DNA of 64,000 nt from Albugo candida (GCA_905220665.1 CAJNAR010000181.1:1-64000); one strand, 5' to 3'; numbered from the stretch's first letter, positions 34,704 to 46,933 are shown. Notes: generated by a model from the letters alone, not told the origin. Translations and numbers: made by a program.

Positions 34704-35963
34704 GATAATACAATCTCGAGTAATGTACCTGAGTCTACATGCTGTCACTCTCAGAGTTTTCGTTTATCACTAAAATCAGATCATCGCGGGGAGTAGAACA
34801 CGTCAACTTGCATATCGGAAGGCGCTGTAGTAGAATTAAAATTTTAATCTCCCCATCTGATACACGACACTAAGCGATGCGAAAGTTGCTGCTGCATACA
34901 TCGTCGTCGAAAGTCTATTCTGATTACATTCGACCTCATGGTAGCCAGACTGGGAAGCATACAGAAATGCTGTTATTATGTCACTAAGTGATGACTAAAA
35001 CATGAAATCCTTTTTGTGTCTTCTGTATCCTAGCCACTTGAAAGTGTACGGCAGTAGTGAGCTTGGATGTGCTTTCATAAAATAGTATTTGGATGAAAGT
35101 TGTGATCGTACGTTTGTAATAACATCCCGTTCACATGCGACAAACACTTCGCAAGTGGTGTAGCTTCTGTCCATCGTGAGATACTCGTTGTCGTGTTTTG
35201 TAGTTAGCTTGTTATGATATTCAAATTAATAGCAATGACAGTGAATATCCATTGATTCGTTAGATGCACTAAAAGCTATCTATAGAGCTTGATTTTGGGA
35301 CGCGATCACGTGAACGTATCGCTTCGAAAATTCAAGATATTTATCGGGAGACTCCGCGATACTGTGTGAGGCAAAGGTACAGCTAGTCCTGAACAACTTC
35401 ACTCAGCAACTACGATAGTCTACGTCTCATTGATACAGCCAAGTATCAAGTAAATCCGGATGAGTCAGAATGAATAAGAATTGTGAATGCAAATACAAGG
35501 GAAGGTTGATCTCTACAAAGTCGAGTCGCTAGAAGGTATGATCCTTGGAATAAAGCAACGTTAGAAGCGGCTTGATTCCACAAACGCAATTTACGCTTGG
35601 ACAATAGATGCATTTGTAAATGGGCACTTTAATTACGAGGAAGCTGGTATATCTAGCAATACAACGTTTGATTCTTTACTGTCAGCAACGGACGTTGTTT
35701 TGACTTGAAGCATCTTTCAAGAATTTTACACACTAAGCTTCGAGGTCTAGAGTATTGCAGTCAAAGTTCTGTCATCTCGTTAGAATATTCTACATGGGCA
35801 TCATTCCACCATAAACAGATCTATTTGGTTCCAACCTTCGAGCCTTTTCTCGCAGTACTTTCTCTAAAGACTAGTTTTGGTCTCTCATCTCATCCGGCTC
35901 TTTGGTCTAGTTGAAGTTGTCTATATTACTAGACTGGGCGTGAATACTCCTCTGAGGTCTAAC
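34704..35963. other. Gene-free stretch of 1.26 kb before a MULE
   Basis: No supported ORF. The region is AT-rich with many stops. I could not match it to either the LINE or the Copia sequence in the window. It ends at the 8-bp target duplication of the MULE. Confidence 0.4.
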
Positions 35964-35971
35964 TACAATAA
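35964..35971 (+). repeat. Target site duplication, left copy (tacaataa)
   Basis: Identical to bases 38228-38235 on the other side of the element. Eight bases is within the 8-9 usual for MULEs. Confidence 0.85.
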
Positions 35972-36052
35972 GGGTACCGCTATCCAGCCCTCACCCTTAA
36001 GTTATCATTACGAGTTTTGAATGGCTAGAGAAATTATACTTATCTAGAAGCG
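35972..36052 (+). repeat. MULE left terminal inverted repeat
   Basis: Pairs imperfectly with the inverse of the right end at 38110-38227. Shared blocks in order: CGCTANNCAGCCC, ccagccctcaccctta, atcattacga, ttttgattggctagaga (one to two differences) and actatacttat. The right arm is longer because it has a second copy of the CGCTAA-CAGCCC unit. Confidence 0.8.
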
Positions 36053-36119
36053 GTTTTACAATGTTAAGATTGGCTTAACGAGTAATACGCCCTATAAAAG
36101 GACGCAAACCAACATGTTC

Positions 36120-37700
36120 TCAATCATCGAAAGTATCCAAAGCATCAAGATGGATCTCAGCTTTGGCTGAGCAAGCCGCATCGTCGTTATGACGAGATTG
36201 ATTGCAACTTCTTCTGTTGTGTCCTGTTCGTCCACAGTTGCCACATCGTCTTTGCGGTCGAAGAGACGCCTCCACCACATCAAACTGCGATAAATTGCGC
36301 TGCGTCGATCCTGAAGGACGTCCGCGTATGCGTGGATTTAAAAGATTTAGGACGTTTTCATCCGGGACGGTAACTAGGTGTTCGAGGATCACCCTTTTGT
36401 ATATGTCGAACCCTCGTCGTATTGTTCGCGAACCCATTTTAGTGTTTCGTCCATTGATGGGTTGGTGCAATGGTTATCTCCCGAACAGGCTGAGCTAGTC
36501 ACCAATGTGTGTCGAAATCATCGCGAGAAAGGCCTTAGGTCGGTGTTGCGGCTACTCTTGATCGGAAGACGTGCTTGCATGAATGACCGAAATTCGAGAA
36601 AAACAAGCCTTGACAGTCTCCTTCATCATCCCTGGCTCTGTATTGCTTGGAGGCTGATTTCAGCGCTGCCACCGAAACCTTCCCCATTGCCCCAGCAAAG
36701 ACTTGTCCAAACTGCACATCGGCGATTGCACGCTTTCGTGCGGTTTGCAGTCTAATGGCTGCAAGTTTTCCTCCGCACGCCAGTCGGCAAGCGGAGTCTA
36801 ACATCAAAAGGTCGCCTGTTGATACAGCAATCCACTTCTTCAACGCAGTGCGCACTATCCAATCGTGAAGTCGTTGTATGGCCAAAATGCAGTTTGCCGA
36901 GCAAAAAAGCAGACACAAATTTTTCTTTGTGCGCAAGCCAAGTCTCTTCAATGTATATCATGAGTTGACGCGGAAGGCCTCCCGCATCTTAGTAAGACAA
37001 CGTTGGTAAATCTGAGCTGTTGATGACATTACCAACGAATTCCATTGGCCCGTGAACTCCTTGAATGCCTCCATAGAATCGAACGTCCTACGCTGACTAG
37101 CCAGGATATTTTTACTGATGTGCCGGCGACAGAGGAGATGGTTAGTTGCAGAAAATACATCGTCAAGTGCATACATGAGAGCTAATACTCTATCGGTGAC
37201 AAAGTCACTGTAGACAGCAAGCAGTTCACGAACGTCTGTTTTAAAAGCCTTATTGCCCAAAGGTAGTGCTCGGATCTTTTTCCAGCCATGAGTATGTAAG
37301 CGAAAGTGAAAGTCTGGCTTGTTGCGCTGACTCCTACAACGTGCAAAAGAGGAAGTCCAAAACGGTTAGTTTTGTAAGTAGAGTGCAGTAACCATATCCT
37401 CCCAGTACTAAATTTGCAACATAGCTCTTTCACCGATGGAGAGACAATGAAGAGGTGCATCAGTCGCCGTTCGACGTCAAACTTTGTATGATACGGCGCA
37501 GAAAGACTGCAGATTCAATACCATCAAGAAGGGCAGCCAGCGGTGCTCTACCCCCTAACAAATGCCTACGTTCCGAGTCACGAATATTGTACACATCACG
37601 AGGTGTTACCGTTAGATTGATATTGCGCATTTTTGCGACGATACGCACAGGAGCCAGAACCGACCAAAGATAACTTAGAATCTGTTGTCGCTCATCGATT
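36120..37700 (-). pseudogene. MULE transposase, frameshifted
   Basis: The minus strand reads, in broken frames: an upstream DNA-binding-region segment (TPRDVYNIRDSERRHLLGGRAP), then the MULE core (YKTNRFGLPLLHVVGVSA, AYILMAGKRSEHYLWAIRLL), then YALDDVFSATNHLLCRRHIS with an adjoining DSMEAFKEFTGQWNSLV. These are the conserved blocks around the catalytic region of Mutator/FAR1-like transposases. The C-terminus has a zinc knuckle, CGNCGRTGHNRRSC (CX2CX4HX4C) at about 36205-36245. The protein crosses at least four frame breaks, so it is not functional as read. Confidence 0.85.
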
Positions 37701-38109
37701 TTGAGAGCACGGTTTGTGCTCTCAAATAATTGGCCTCAACAACCCAGTGAACCAAGTCTCCGTGTCCTAGCATTCGGCGAATCATCAAAGCAGACTGGCA
37801 GCCTGTTTCACGGCTATCACGTACGCGTTTACGCTTCTAGGACATGTAAGTCGCTTTCTCCGCACAAGAGCATTCAAGACACATAGCTTTGATTTCACCG
37901 TCTAAACGGTTTCCAACTCTCCTTGTTCATTGCAAGTAAGTACGAAGCCTTCATCTTGAGATTGACGGGTTACTGCTTATATAGCCTCTTCTAAAGACGC
38001 GTAAGTAGTGTCGACGATGTCTTCAAATTGCCTCATGGTTGGAAGAACGGAAGAGTTATGGTATGACGAAACTTGCCAGCTCCCGCGTTTCGAACGGTCT
38101 GTAATATAT

Positions 38110-38227
38110 TAAAATAAGTATAGTCTCTCTAGCCAATCAAAATTCGTAATGATATGTTTAAGGGTGCTGTATTTATTTAAGGATGAGGGCTGGTTAGCGA
38201 AAACTGCGGGCTGATTAGCGGCTCCCC
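38110..38227 (-). repeat. MULE right terminal inverted repeat
   Basis: Inverse counterpart of the left arm at 35972-36052. It contains two tandem copies of a CGCTAA(T/C)CAGCCC unit where the left has one, and an extra ~10 bp spacer. Confidence 0.8.
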
Positions 38228-38235
38228 TACAATAA
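38228..38235 (+). repeat. Target site duplication, right copy (tacaataa)
   Basis: Exact copy of bases 35964-35971 directly after the right terminal inverted repeat. Confidence 0.85.
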
Positions 38236-38448
38236 ATATGGTCTAGGAAATCCAAAACGAACTTTAGCGGACTGGAAAAAAGGAGTGTTGAGAGAAGAAA
38301 TCTTTTATGAGGGACTAACAGTCTTCAAAGTCGCTGAAGTCGAAGAAGACTAGGCCGTGCGGAGAAATATCTTCGTGCTGAAGCTGTATGTTGATAAGAC
38401 TAATATTTTTTAGAAGTGCTCCAGCTGCTAAGTAGCATTGCACTACCG

Positions 38449-41400
38449 CTAAAAATATCGGATGTGGGTACTCAGGGTGCTATAAATCACCGAAACAGCA
38501 GGTGTAGTAGGTCTTGAAGTGCCGTGAACGAAAAGTCCGCGGGGTTTCGATCCGTCCAAATAAAATGAATCGCAATCGTGACTAATGTAAATCAAAGATC
38601 CTCCAGCACCAGACGGAAGGTTTCCACGCATGTGACAAATGTGTTCGAACAGAAAGAATACTGTCCGCGATGGAAAGAGCTCCTCCCAAATTGGACGTGT
38701 CCTGTTGCAATCGAGAAAAAATTTGCTGGCAACTTTCGACATCACCACAATGCTACTGAGTGCACAGGATGATTTCTGGATGTGAGTGCTGTATAAACCA
38801 AAAGCGTCCTCGAACTGGTAAGATTCGAAAAGATAGTTGGAACTGAATATCCCGATGAATTGGTGGCAAACGCCGGCGAAGACGTTTAACAATGTGTTGA
38901 AATACTTCACCAATGTTGCCATCCTGCTTCGATCACGTTCGTACATGTGAAGTAACACTGGGTGCAGTATATCCGGTGGCAGTGCCTTCCCAACGACTCG
39001 ATGAAGGTGATTCTGAGGTATCATCGGAAAGAAAACCTTTTTGTCCGAGAGTTGAATGCCAAATTGAACCGCATAAGCATGTGCCATTTCTCTTCCGGAC
39101 AGCATAATACGCCAGCAGGTTGAGCTCGTCGCATAATTTTCGTTGCTTCGACGTACAACCCGTATAAAGACTTCGATTGAAACTGATCGAACGGCTGCCC
39201 AGCCTCACTTGTGCTAAAACGCAAAATGAATTGGAGAGCAGAGTCGAAACAGTCCGTTCTTTTACCAAATAAGTCACGTCAAGTACATATTTGAAACGCT
39301 CGAGCGAAGCCCATCCGACAACTACGCGCTGGTTCGGGATCCATTCCCAGACATAAACGATGAGTAGAGACACTTGTTGACCGTCGTCTCTTCTAAAAAT
39401 GCAGATGAGGGTCGATATGAAACCATATGGGAGCATCCAATACCATGAGAAATCGCTCCTGTTGTGACAGAGCTTTGTCGGTAAGATTCCAATGACTTAG
39501 ATGAAACCAAATACATGTCTCCTTCCATCATGGTGACGCTATATTCCAATGTACCCTAGTGCTATGTCGACGTGGTGATGTCGTGTGGATATCGAGTGAT
39601 CGATATGGCCCAAAAGCGGGCAAGATGTATCGTGTGATCTCCAATCCAGTAAGTCTCCAGTTGCTAGGTGAAGCTGTACTGGAATTCAATAGAAATTATT
39701 GTAAAAACTGAAATCGTTGTTTCTTCGGTTGTGCCGCGATAAAAAAACCTGTAGTCCACCTTTTGAATGAGGTAGGTACTAGAATTCCGACTCTATTAGC
39801 TGAACGTGTATTAAATCTCGCTCATACTTCCGACTCAAAACAAATCGATTAAGCATCGTCTGCCACCGGCAAAGTATATATTGCGGGATGTTCAAATGAG
39901 TTGTAAAGTGCCATGAACGTAATAACACCAAAGTTTGTGCCACCAGCAATCTTCCACAAAGTGTTCTGGCTCGACGAAACCACTGACGGAACACACCATA
40001 AAAACGATCTTCTAAGAATTCGATCATCAAATAACCAACGGTTTATTGACTGAATGGAACTCCCAAGTATTTTACCGACGCGCGCGGTGGGAGAACTTTC
40101 ACATGTGCAGACGGTTGACATACTTGGTGTCGATTCAGAAGGAGCAAATTGGAGTTGGACAAGTTGAGCTTTGCTCCTGAACCATCGAAGCATCTCTAAA
40201 CGATCTCGAGCTGCACCCCTGCTCCACTGAGCGAAGACGATAATAAGGTCAAGTCGTCGGAAAAAAAACTCGTTGCTGTATTCGTTGGAGTGATGAATAT
40301 TCCTGGTCCTTCATTCCTCCGCAACAAATTTCCCAAAGGTTCAATCGTCATGAGAAAGAGCAAAGTGGACAGTGGATCACCCTGTTCAACACCCCTCGAC
40401 AGAGTGATTTTTGGCAAAACCGTTCCATTTAGCAGCAACGATACAGTCATGGTGGTGTACAGAAGCTTTGTCCACTGGATGAACGAATGTCCACAATTAA
40501 TTTTCGATAAACCGCGAACATTTAAGACGAATCCAATCGATGGTACGCTTTCTCAAAATCGAGAAATGTTGCGCATGCTTCTTCATCACGATGAGTGAAC
40601 GTATCCTGCAGATCACTCATGTATCGAATGTGATGATGGATGGAACGTCCTCCCAGAAATGCTTTTTGATCCTCGTGGATCAATTTCGGAAGCACCTGCT
40701 GAAGTCGGCACGCAAGTACCTTCGACAGCACTTTCACATCCACGCATATCAAGGCAATAGGACGATAGTTGCCAGGATCAGCTTGTCTGTATAGCAACGT
40801 GATTGTTGGAATACGTTGAAATCGCAGCAAGGAGCCTCGACGAAGTTGGTGGTCGAAGACAATTTGCAAATTTTACCAAAAACACTTGGAGCGAGTTGGT
40901 AGAATGCTACCGGCAATCCATCCATCTCAGGTGACGAGTGTCCACGCATACTTTTTATTGCTTCTTACATCTCCCGTTTTAATAATTGGGGGGGCAAAAA
41001 AGATTCGTCAGGGCTGGATAAGGTTTCTGTGATCGAGTGAAGCAATGTATGTTGTTTTGTCGCGCATGGACGCAGAGCAAGTCCAGCTGAATTTGTTGAT
41101 TTTCCATGATACCACCCCAGTGATCTGTGAACTGAAGAGTGATATCAATAGGATTCAGAGACACTTTTCCATTAGGAAGTAGAACTTCCAAGGGTACAGG
41201 ATGACATGTTGAGTCCACTGGTCGAAAGAAATAGTGAGATGATTTCTCCATGTTCTTCATGTGGTAATCGAACATGGAATCTTGATTATACTTAGACGAA
41301 CTCCTGACCCTGTCATGATAAGAGCGAAGATCTTCCGCGTACACTTTTTTTCTATTTCTTGATTTGATTGTCGATAAGCTGCTGCAGCTTCGTTTAACGC

Positions 41401-42397
41401 ACTGGAGACGAATCCTCTTCTGAACTTGTTGTAGTAGATTTTTTGTCTGCTTCTTCCAATTTTCCCACTCAGTACCAGGATGAGAGTAAACAAGAAGCTT
41501 TCCTAGGATACGATACGCCTACTCCTCAATCGCTTCTTTGATAACGGGATAGTCGAATAATGATAAAGGACATTTCCAATAACCACGACCTTGGAGTTGA
41601 GATGGATTTGCGAACTTTACAACATGAGCCAGATGATCACCCGTGTGTGGGAGTGAGACGTAACTGGACTCCTTGTAAACTGATTGGAAAAGAGGTTCCG
41701 ACAGAAGGATGTAATTCAGCCGTTTTTTTCTTTGTTGGGTACCAGTAAAGATACGTGCTTCAGGATGATGTTGACGCCAAGCATCCAAAACACCCAATTT
41801 GGAAAGCCATTCCAAACATGAGAGTCGACTTATCTCGTGCCTATATACACCACTGGAACAATCCAAGCTGGGGCACAAGGTAGTGTTCAAATCGCCACAA
41901 ACAATGTGCGTTGCGTTGTGGTCAAAAGTACCCGTTCGAAGCTGGTCGAAAAATAGTATTCGTTCAGCTGGATTCGCCGGAGCATAAACGTTATGGATAT
42001 ATACCGGAGCTCCCAGTATCACCAAACGCACAACCAAATATCGGTCGGGTACGGAGACAGTGGTAAGAGCTTGTGCAGATTCAGATCCGGAAAAATCGTG
42101 ACAAATAATTGTCATAACCCCGTCGACTCGTCCCCGAACGGGGTGAGAGTGACGACTATTCGAATCACTGACAAAAAGATGATTTGTGAATGTTGAATCC
42201 AAGTGAAACCGGAAAGTCTCCAGGTGGTGACGGTCGAGAAAATGAGTTTCTTGAACACAACAGATGGCGTGTTTCGAAAGTATGTGTATGTGTTCTATAA
42301 AACGGTGACCATTGCGTTTGATGCCGTTCGTGTTGACAGAAAAAATGGTCTTATTGTTCCATGAACACTGATCAGACGACCTGCCCTTAACAATCAA
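38449..42397 (-). pseudogene. LINE copy B ORF2, frameshifted
   Basis: The endonuclease domain is open for 290 residues (42397-41519), with SVNTNGIKRNGHRF, CCVQETHFLDRH, VCGDLNTTLCPSLD and a KKRLNYILLSE motif. The RT follows in pieces: GNYRPIALICVDVKVLSKVL (40522-40869), GVEQGDPLSTLLFLMTIEPL and FFSDDLTLLSS, where the usual FADD box has become FSDD (40196-40450). The C-terminal part continues, much broken, to THIRYF-stop at about 38452. The Ala to Ser change in the RT box is an extra sign of decay. Confidence 0.87.
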
Positions 42398-44827
42398 AAG
42401 CTAGCGCCCGGGGTATAATAGTCGGTACGCCATCTACCTGCTGCAGCTGTAGAATAGCTGCATCTTCGGGATAATAGTTGGTCGACAATTGGAGAACGTC
42501 CAAGTTGTCCAATAATGGACTGTCCCGTTGCGCTTCAGACCACTCAATGAGGCAAAGAGAGCCAATGGAGACCGCAGAAGCTGTAACGATACGTTTGTTT
42601 GAAGTGAACGATAGTGGTGGGTTGGGATCCAGATCCCAGGCTGGCCAGTGATGTACTGAATCCATTGATCACAGTGGTAGATCGCCGGTGCTGTGCACAT
42701 CAACATCAGCTCAAAAACTGCAATCGATTTGCCGGTGAGGCTTTCCACCAGTGTGCCACTGATGCAAACAAGTCTTGGCGCTTCACTGGAACTTTTCCGC
42801 CTAGTTATTTGGACCATGTCTTGACGAATGTGGTGTCTAAATTGGGTTCTGAGGCCGCAAGAACACGATTAATAGTGTGAACGTGCACCAATTCGGACAA
42901 TTGATGATGATCGTTCTCCCGCATTCGTCGGTTCAGCACTCCATGAAGTGCTATCGGATGGTTCAGGGCGAATTGAAGTAATCCATCGCCGTTGCAGGTG
43001 AAGCTAACATGCTTCTCAGCCTTCGGTACGTGAACGTCCTCTTTTACGAGTTTTCCACTTTGGTAAGGGCCATTGACGTTTTAACATCGTCAATAAGAGT
43101 ATCCACCACTTCACCAACACGCGCTAGACGATCACCTTTCTCGATGCGCGTGTGGTTTTTCTTGAAAAAATGGGCGGCTTTTTTTGGAAGTGGCGTCATG
43201 TTTGCTAGCCGCGACTTTCGAAGGAACGATATGGTATCGTCTACCAAAATCCAAATTTGTCGTAACATCGATTTTTAAGTACTCGACGTCGACCGAACCG
43301 AGGACGTCAAAGTAGTTACTGGTGCAAAATCCTTCGAGTGGTTTTGGGCGAGCTTTACTGACGAGACTGGTAAAGCTGTCAAGTGAGCGATTACGCTTAT
43401 TGCTAGGACGGGGTAACGTCCAGGTATCGATAGGAACTTTCGATGCCGGGAACGGAATCGGTGGCTTTGTAGTGTCCGCGTTCGGAGAAGAGTCCGCCTT
43501 CTTTGCAGGAGGTGATTCGTGCTCCGTGAACGTTTTTGCTGGATGTTTAGTATCTTCAGCAACGCTTTTTGAACGAGAAGAATCTTTTTTATCCCGCGAC
43601 GAAGCTCGTTTGTCACCTAGAGCAGACCTGACGGGAGTTGGAACAGTGCTTCCTGGGCGTTCCGTGTGACTTCCATTCGATGAAACTGGTTTAGTTTTTG
43701 GTGGATGAGGCGGTATAGGAGGCTTTACCGGCAGCACTAAGCAGTGTGGACTGCGCTGACCCATCCGTAATCACTAAACAGAAAGTGGAGCTCCTTTTCC
43801 ACGAGCAAGATAGTATCTCCCTTCGATACTGATCTGCTCGTAAGCTTTGCCCGATACGACCAGCAGTACTGGGCATGATGTAAAGTGAAAATACACTCTC
43901 CAGGTGGACATCGCTATGCTCTGTGAAGCCACTGCTTCGCGATAATGTGAGCATAGAGGATGTCGCATCCTAACGAATACAACGCTGATGCGATGCTGGA
44001 TGGACAAATTTCGGGTCCGATGCCGAAAATGTCCAAGAAATTCCGAGAATACGATATTCTCGGAATGAGTACTGGTTGCCCAGAATTGTAACCTTTTCGT
44101 GTGCCAGCAGCTGACACACTTCTTCACTTGTGACCAAAAGCCGCAACTTACCCCCCGGTAACTTTGCCAAATGGCCAATTTTCTTTTCTTCAAAGAGTTT
44201 TTTTAAGATCGCATTGCCATGATCCTGAGCAAAGGAACGTAGCATTTGAGCCGGTGGTGCCCGCGCCAGAGCTTGACCCGTTTCAAGGACTATTGCATAC
44301 TTGGACACGGGTATTGAGAAGGGCTTCGCTGCTTCCAGACTAGCAGACAAAACCTCCCAACTCGGTCGTCCACCCTCAAAGAGTTGTTCGATAGCACGAA
44401 GATCCGCCGCCAACGGTTTCGGCATTTCGACCTTGAATTGGGCCGTTTTTCGAGCTGTATCCTTTCGGAGCTCTTCTTGACCTTTCACGATATCGGCGAG
44501 ACATGGACGATTACCGGTTTTCCGTACGGGCTCAACCGGTTTCATAGGTGCTGACGGCAACGCATCATCCACCTCCATTGGTACCGGTTCATTGGTAGAA
44601 ATTGAAGTGGGAGAGGGAGGCGTCTCAATCTCCATAGCGTTCCCTGATTGGCCAATTACCTCAGCAGACGTCGTGACAGAGGCCGACTGTAGAGGTGTGC
44701 CAGTGGATGTACTTTCCGCCGGCAACGTGCCCGTAACGGACAAGTTACATGTAGCCGTACTAGCCACATCAGGCGATGTAACAATTGGTAAGCTGGAGAT
44801 GTCGACAATAACCATCGTCTTCGACAA
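42387..44827 (-). pseudogene. LINE copy B ORF1, frameshifted
   Basis: Starts with a SKTMVIVDIS stretch corresponding to the ORF1 start of the other copy. The block LETGQALARAPPAQMLRSF aligns with LETGQSLTRTPNGKILTSL of copy A, and the piece MSTWRVYFHFTSCPVLLVVS with its MSTWRVYFGSLTCPQQLVRV. Frame breaks occur near 44000-44190, 43770, 43130 and 42820. A shared MCTAPAIYHCDQWIQYI block lies near the end, which is LAFDC-stop at 42387. Confidence 0.85.
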
Positions 44828-45175
44828 GAAAAGGGAAGCTTGCGTGTTTTTCTGAACAGGCGGTTTGGCTGTATTTGGTAGTGCAGTGTATGTTTGCGTA
44901 GCCGATAGATCGAAGAAGTGGCCCTGTGGTCTCAGTTAAGGGTGTTCGCCCGTAGTACTTTTATTTAGACACCTTTTTGTTACTACAGTTTGGTGGTTAT
45001 CTACTCTATTCTAATCACTAGTATGTAACGCTCTGAAGAGCCCGGTCCAACTCCTGTACAGTTATTTTCTGGTGTAGTTGCCAGCGGTCTTGACACGTCC
45101 ATATCTTCATTGAGTAGGTTGATATTTACGTGGAGGAATCTTTGCCTCCGCCGAGGGGCCCCATCGCAGCCCTTT

Positions 45176-45250
45176 TGCCACCGCCGGGATTCGAACCGGG
45201 GTACACACGGTTGGAACACATGTGTACTATCCGCTAGGCCCCCCGACGGG
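45176..45250 (-). tRNA. tRNA-like sequence, probably degenerate
   Basis: On the minus strand, CCGTCG (45249-45244) pairs with CGGTGG at the other end, and GGTTCGAATCC gives a good box B T-loop. Between them a 7-bp hairpin ACACATG/CGTGTGT carries TGTTCCAAC, a 9-nt loop where 7 is normal. The first acceptor pair is C-C and the T stem has a central C-C mismatch. Anticodon therefore unclear (TCC or CCA are possible). It lies 4 bp from tRNA-Pro, head to head. Either a pseudo-tRNA or the head of a tRNA-derived SINE. Confidence 0.45.
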
Positions 45251-45254
45251 GTCA

Positions 45255-45326
45255 GGCCCTGTGGTCTAGTGGTATGATTCTCGCTTTGGGTGCGAGAGGT
45301 CCCGGATTCGATCTCCGGCAGGGCCC
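45255..45326 (+). tRNA. tRNA-Pro, anticodon TGG
   Basis: A 72-nt cloverleaf. Acceptor GGCCCTG/CAGGGCC is perfect. Anticodon arm CTCGC-TTTGGGT-GCGAG gives TGG. T arm CCGGA-TTCGATC-TCCGG with consensus box B. Discriminator C, as normal for eukaryotic tRNA-Pro. No strong T-run follows closely. Confidence 0.95.
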
Positions 45327-46933
45327 GCGTTTGACAAATTTTGAACGCAGTGGGATCAAATGATTTTTGAACTGAGAGACGATATTTCTCTCATCGACTG
45401 GATGTCGCATACTTTCGCTGGTCACAATTGCCATTATCTTGTTGAGTGGAGTGTGAGAAGAAAAAAGTCAATGAAACTTTTACTATCCCCATTCAAGATG
45501 ATATATGAAAAGGTAAAATGCATGACCTGACTGTATGGCTTACCAGACTGCATAAGGTATTGCACTCCACGCCATGTGATATCGGTCTTTTGCATTTCAC
45601 AATCATATCTAGTTTGACGGATTCTTGGACGCGATTTCTTGTTAGCCGATGTAATTCCCTTCGGAAAGTTACGAATAATCATGGCCTGGCAACCGCATCG
45701 TAAGAAAAAATTACTTCGATTGCGGAGAAAGCTCTTGTAGGCGTGCAAGGTAATCTGGCTTCCACCCTTGTGTCGATTGTTGTCTTTCAGCGTCCTGATC
45801 GCGTACATCCACGAATACGCCCACTCTCTTCTCACTTTGTACTTGCATTGCTATGTAAGACACCCGTTCAATAGCAATTTCATGCTGCTGATGTAGATCG
45901 CATATTTGAACTCGTGGATTGGGGAGTTATGGAAGTAATAAAATATGAACGTATCCTATCATCTGACACGGAGCCTCACTGCAATGAAGATTCCTGTTTT
46001 GTAAAGCTTGTTTGAGACAGGGTAAGCTTGAAACCACGCATAAGACAGAATAGAGCGAATGCTCCGCCAAGTGACGGTCATTTCCCTACAAGGAAGCCAT
46101 TCACATTAATAGGTACAAATGCCTTTAGGTGCTCCCGTATACGTCACGCTGCGGGTAATTTGCATTCACATGAGCGGAAATTGATAAATTGAAACGAAAC
46201 GATCGACTAAGGCAGAAAATACACTGCAGTTCATATCAACAAAAAAGGATGAAAATTGATGTCGCCAGTGGTTTCCTAACGGAAGGAAATAATGAATTCC
46301 CGGACCAATGGTGAAAACATAATCGATCAACATTTATGAAGTCGTGCACGATCATCGCACTAATTTGACTAAAGTCAAGTTAACCTTTTTAATCTTCAAA
46401 ACGTCTTCAGAGCCATCGCTTTCTCAATGAGGCTTTGAAAAAAGATAATCAAATTCATTGCAGTAAGCGGAGTATAGCTCTTAATAAACGGCCATGTTTA
46501 ATTTGGATGTCTATAATCATTTGACTCCCTCGCGATGTACATTGGAGCCCGCAGTGCAATGTACGCGATGTGTGCCGACTTAGTTGGAAAAAAGATTGAC
46601 GCAAATCACGGTATCCATCAAGTAAGCAGCTCCAATTACGCAAAATACGTAATTAGCTCATTACGCGTGCAGCTTCTATATCCTTTCCGAGACTTGTTTG
46701 CGCACTGATCCCACTGCGATAGCTATTTCTTTGTGGGAAGCGAAGGGGCTTCACACGAATTACGTTACAAAGTATATATCTGGTGATCGGTCGTATGCTT
46801 TTGACCTTTTGCGCTCGTGATCACTCTGATGACCGATAGTCAACAGATCGACTTCTATCAGCGCTTTAAATGACAACTACTTGATGGACAAACATTTTCA
46901 TACATGCTATGATACACGCTCACCAATGAAGCA
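45327..46933. other. Stretch of 1.6 kb with no firm gene
   Basis: On the minus strand two overlapping frames are open at 45434-45848. One begins with an ATG at 45848 and reads a 45-residue polar peptide (MQVQSEKRVGVFVDVRDQ). The other runs 133 residues without an early ATG. Neither resembles a known protein and no splice between them works. The rest, up to 46933, shows nothing. Confidence 0.4.

Larger units (their letters stand above)
35972..38227 (-). mobile_element. Mutator-like (MULE) DNA transposon with TIRs, 2256 bp
   Basis: Both ends are defined. The left end begins GGGTACCGCTATCCAGCCC. The reverse complement of the right end begins GGGGAGCCGCTAATCAGCCC. Similarity between the arms continues inward for roughly 80 bp, including matching cattacga and ggctagagag/ggctagagaa blocks. 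The element is flanked by an exact 8-bp direct repeat, tacaataa (35964-35971 and 38228-38235), the right size for a MULE target duplication. It carries a decayed transposase on the minus strand. Confidence 0.88.
38449..44827 (-). mobile_element. L1-like LINE retrotransposon, copy B (near full length)
   Basis: The same family as the LINE at 1-6488, with the same order and length: from ORF1 start to the shared C-terminal string (VIYSTLSTHIRYF here, VIYTTFSAHVRYF there) is about 6.4 kb in both. Both ORFs are broken many times. It begins about 210 bp right of the MULE, and its 5' end points toward a tRNA-like sequence and tRNA-Pro at 45176-45326. Exact ends and target duplications could not be fixed because neither the 5' nor the 3' UTR has a clear boundary. 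Confidence 0.92.

Noticed and set aside
45434..45848. Possible small gene left of tRNA-Pro on the minus strand
   Set aside because: Two competing frames, no working splice, and no recognisable sequence.
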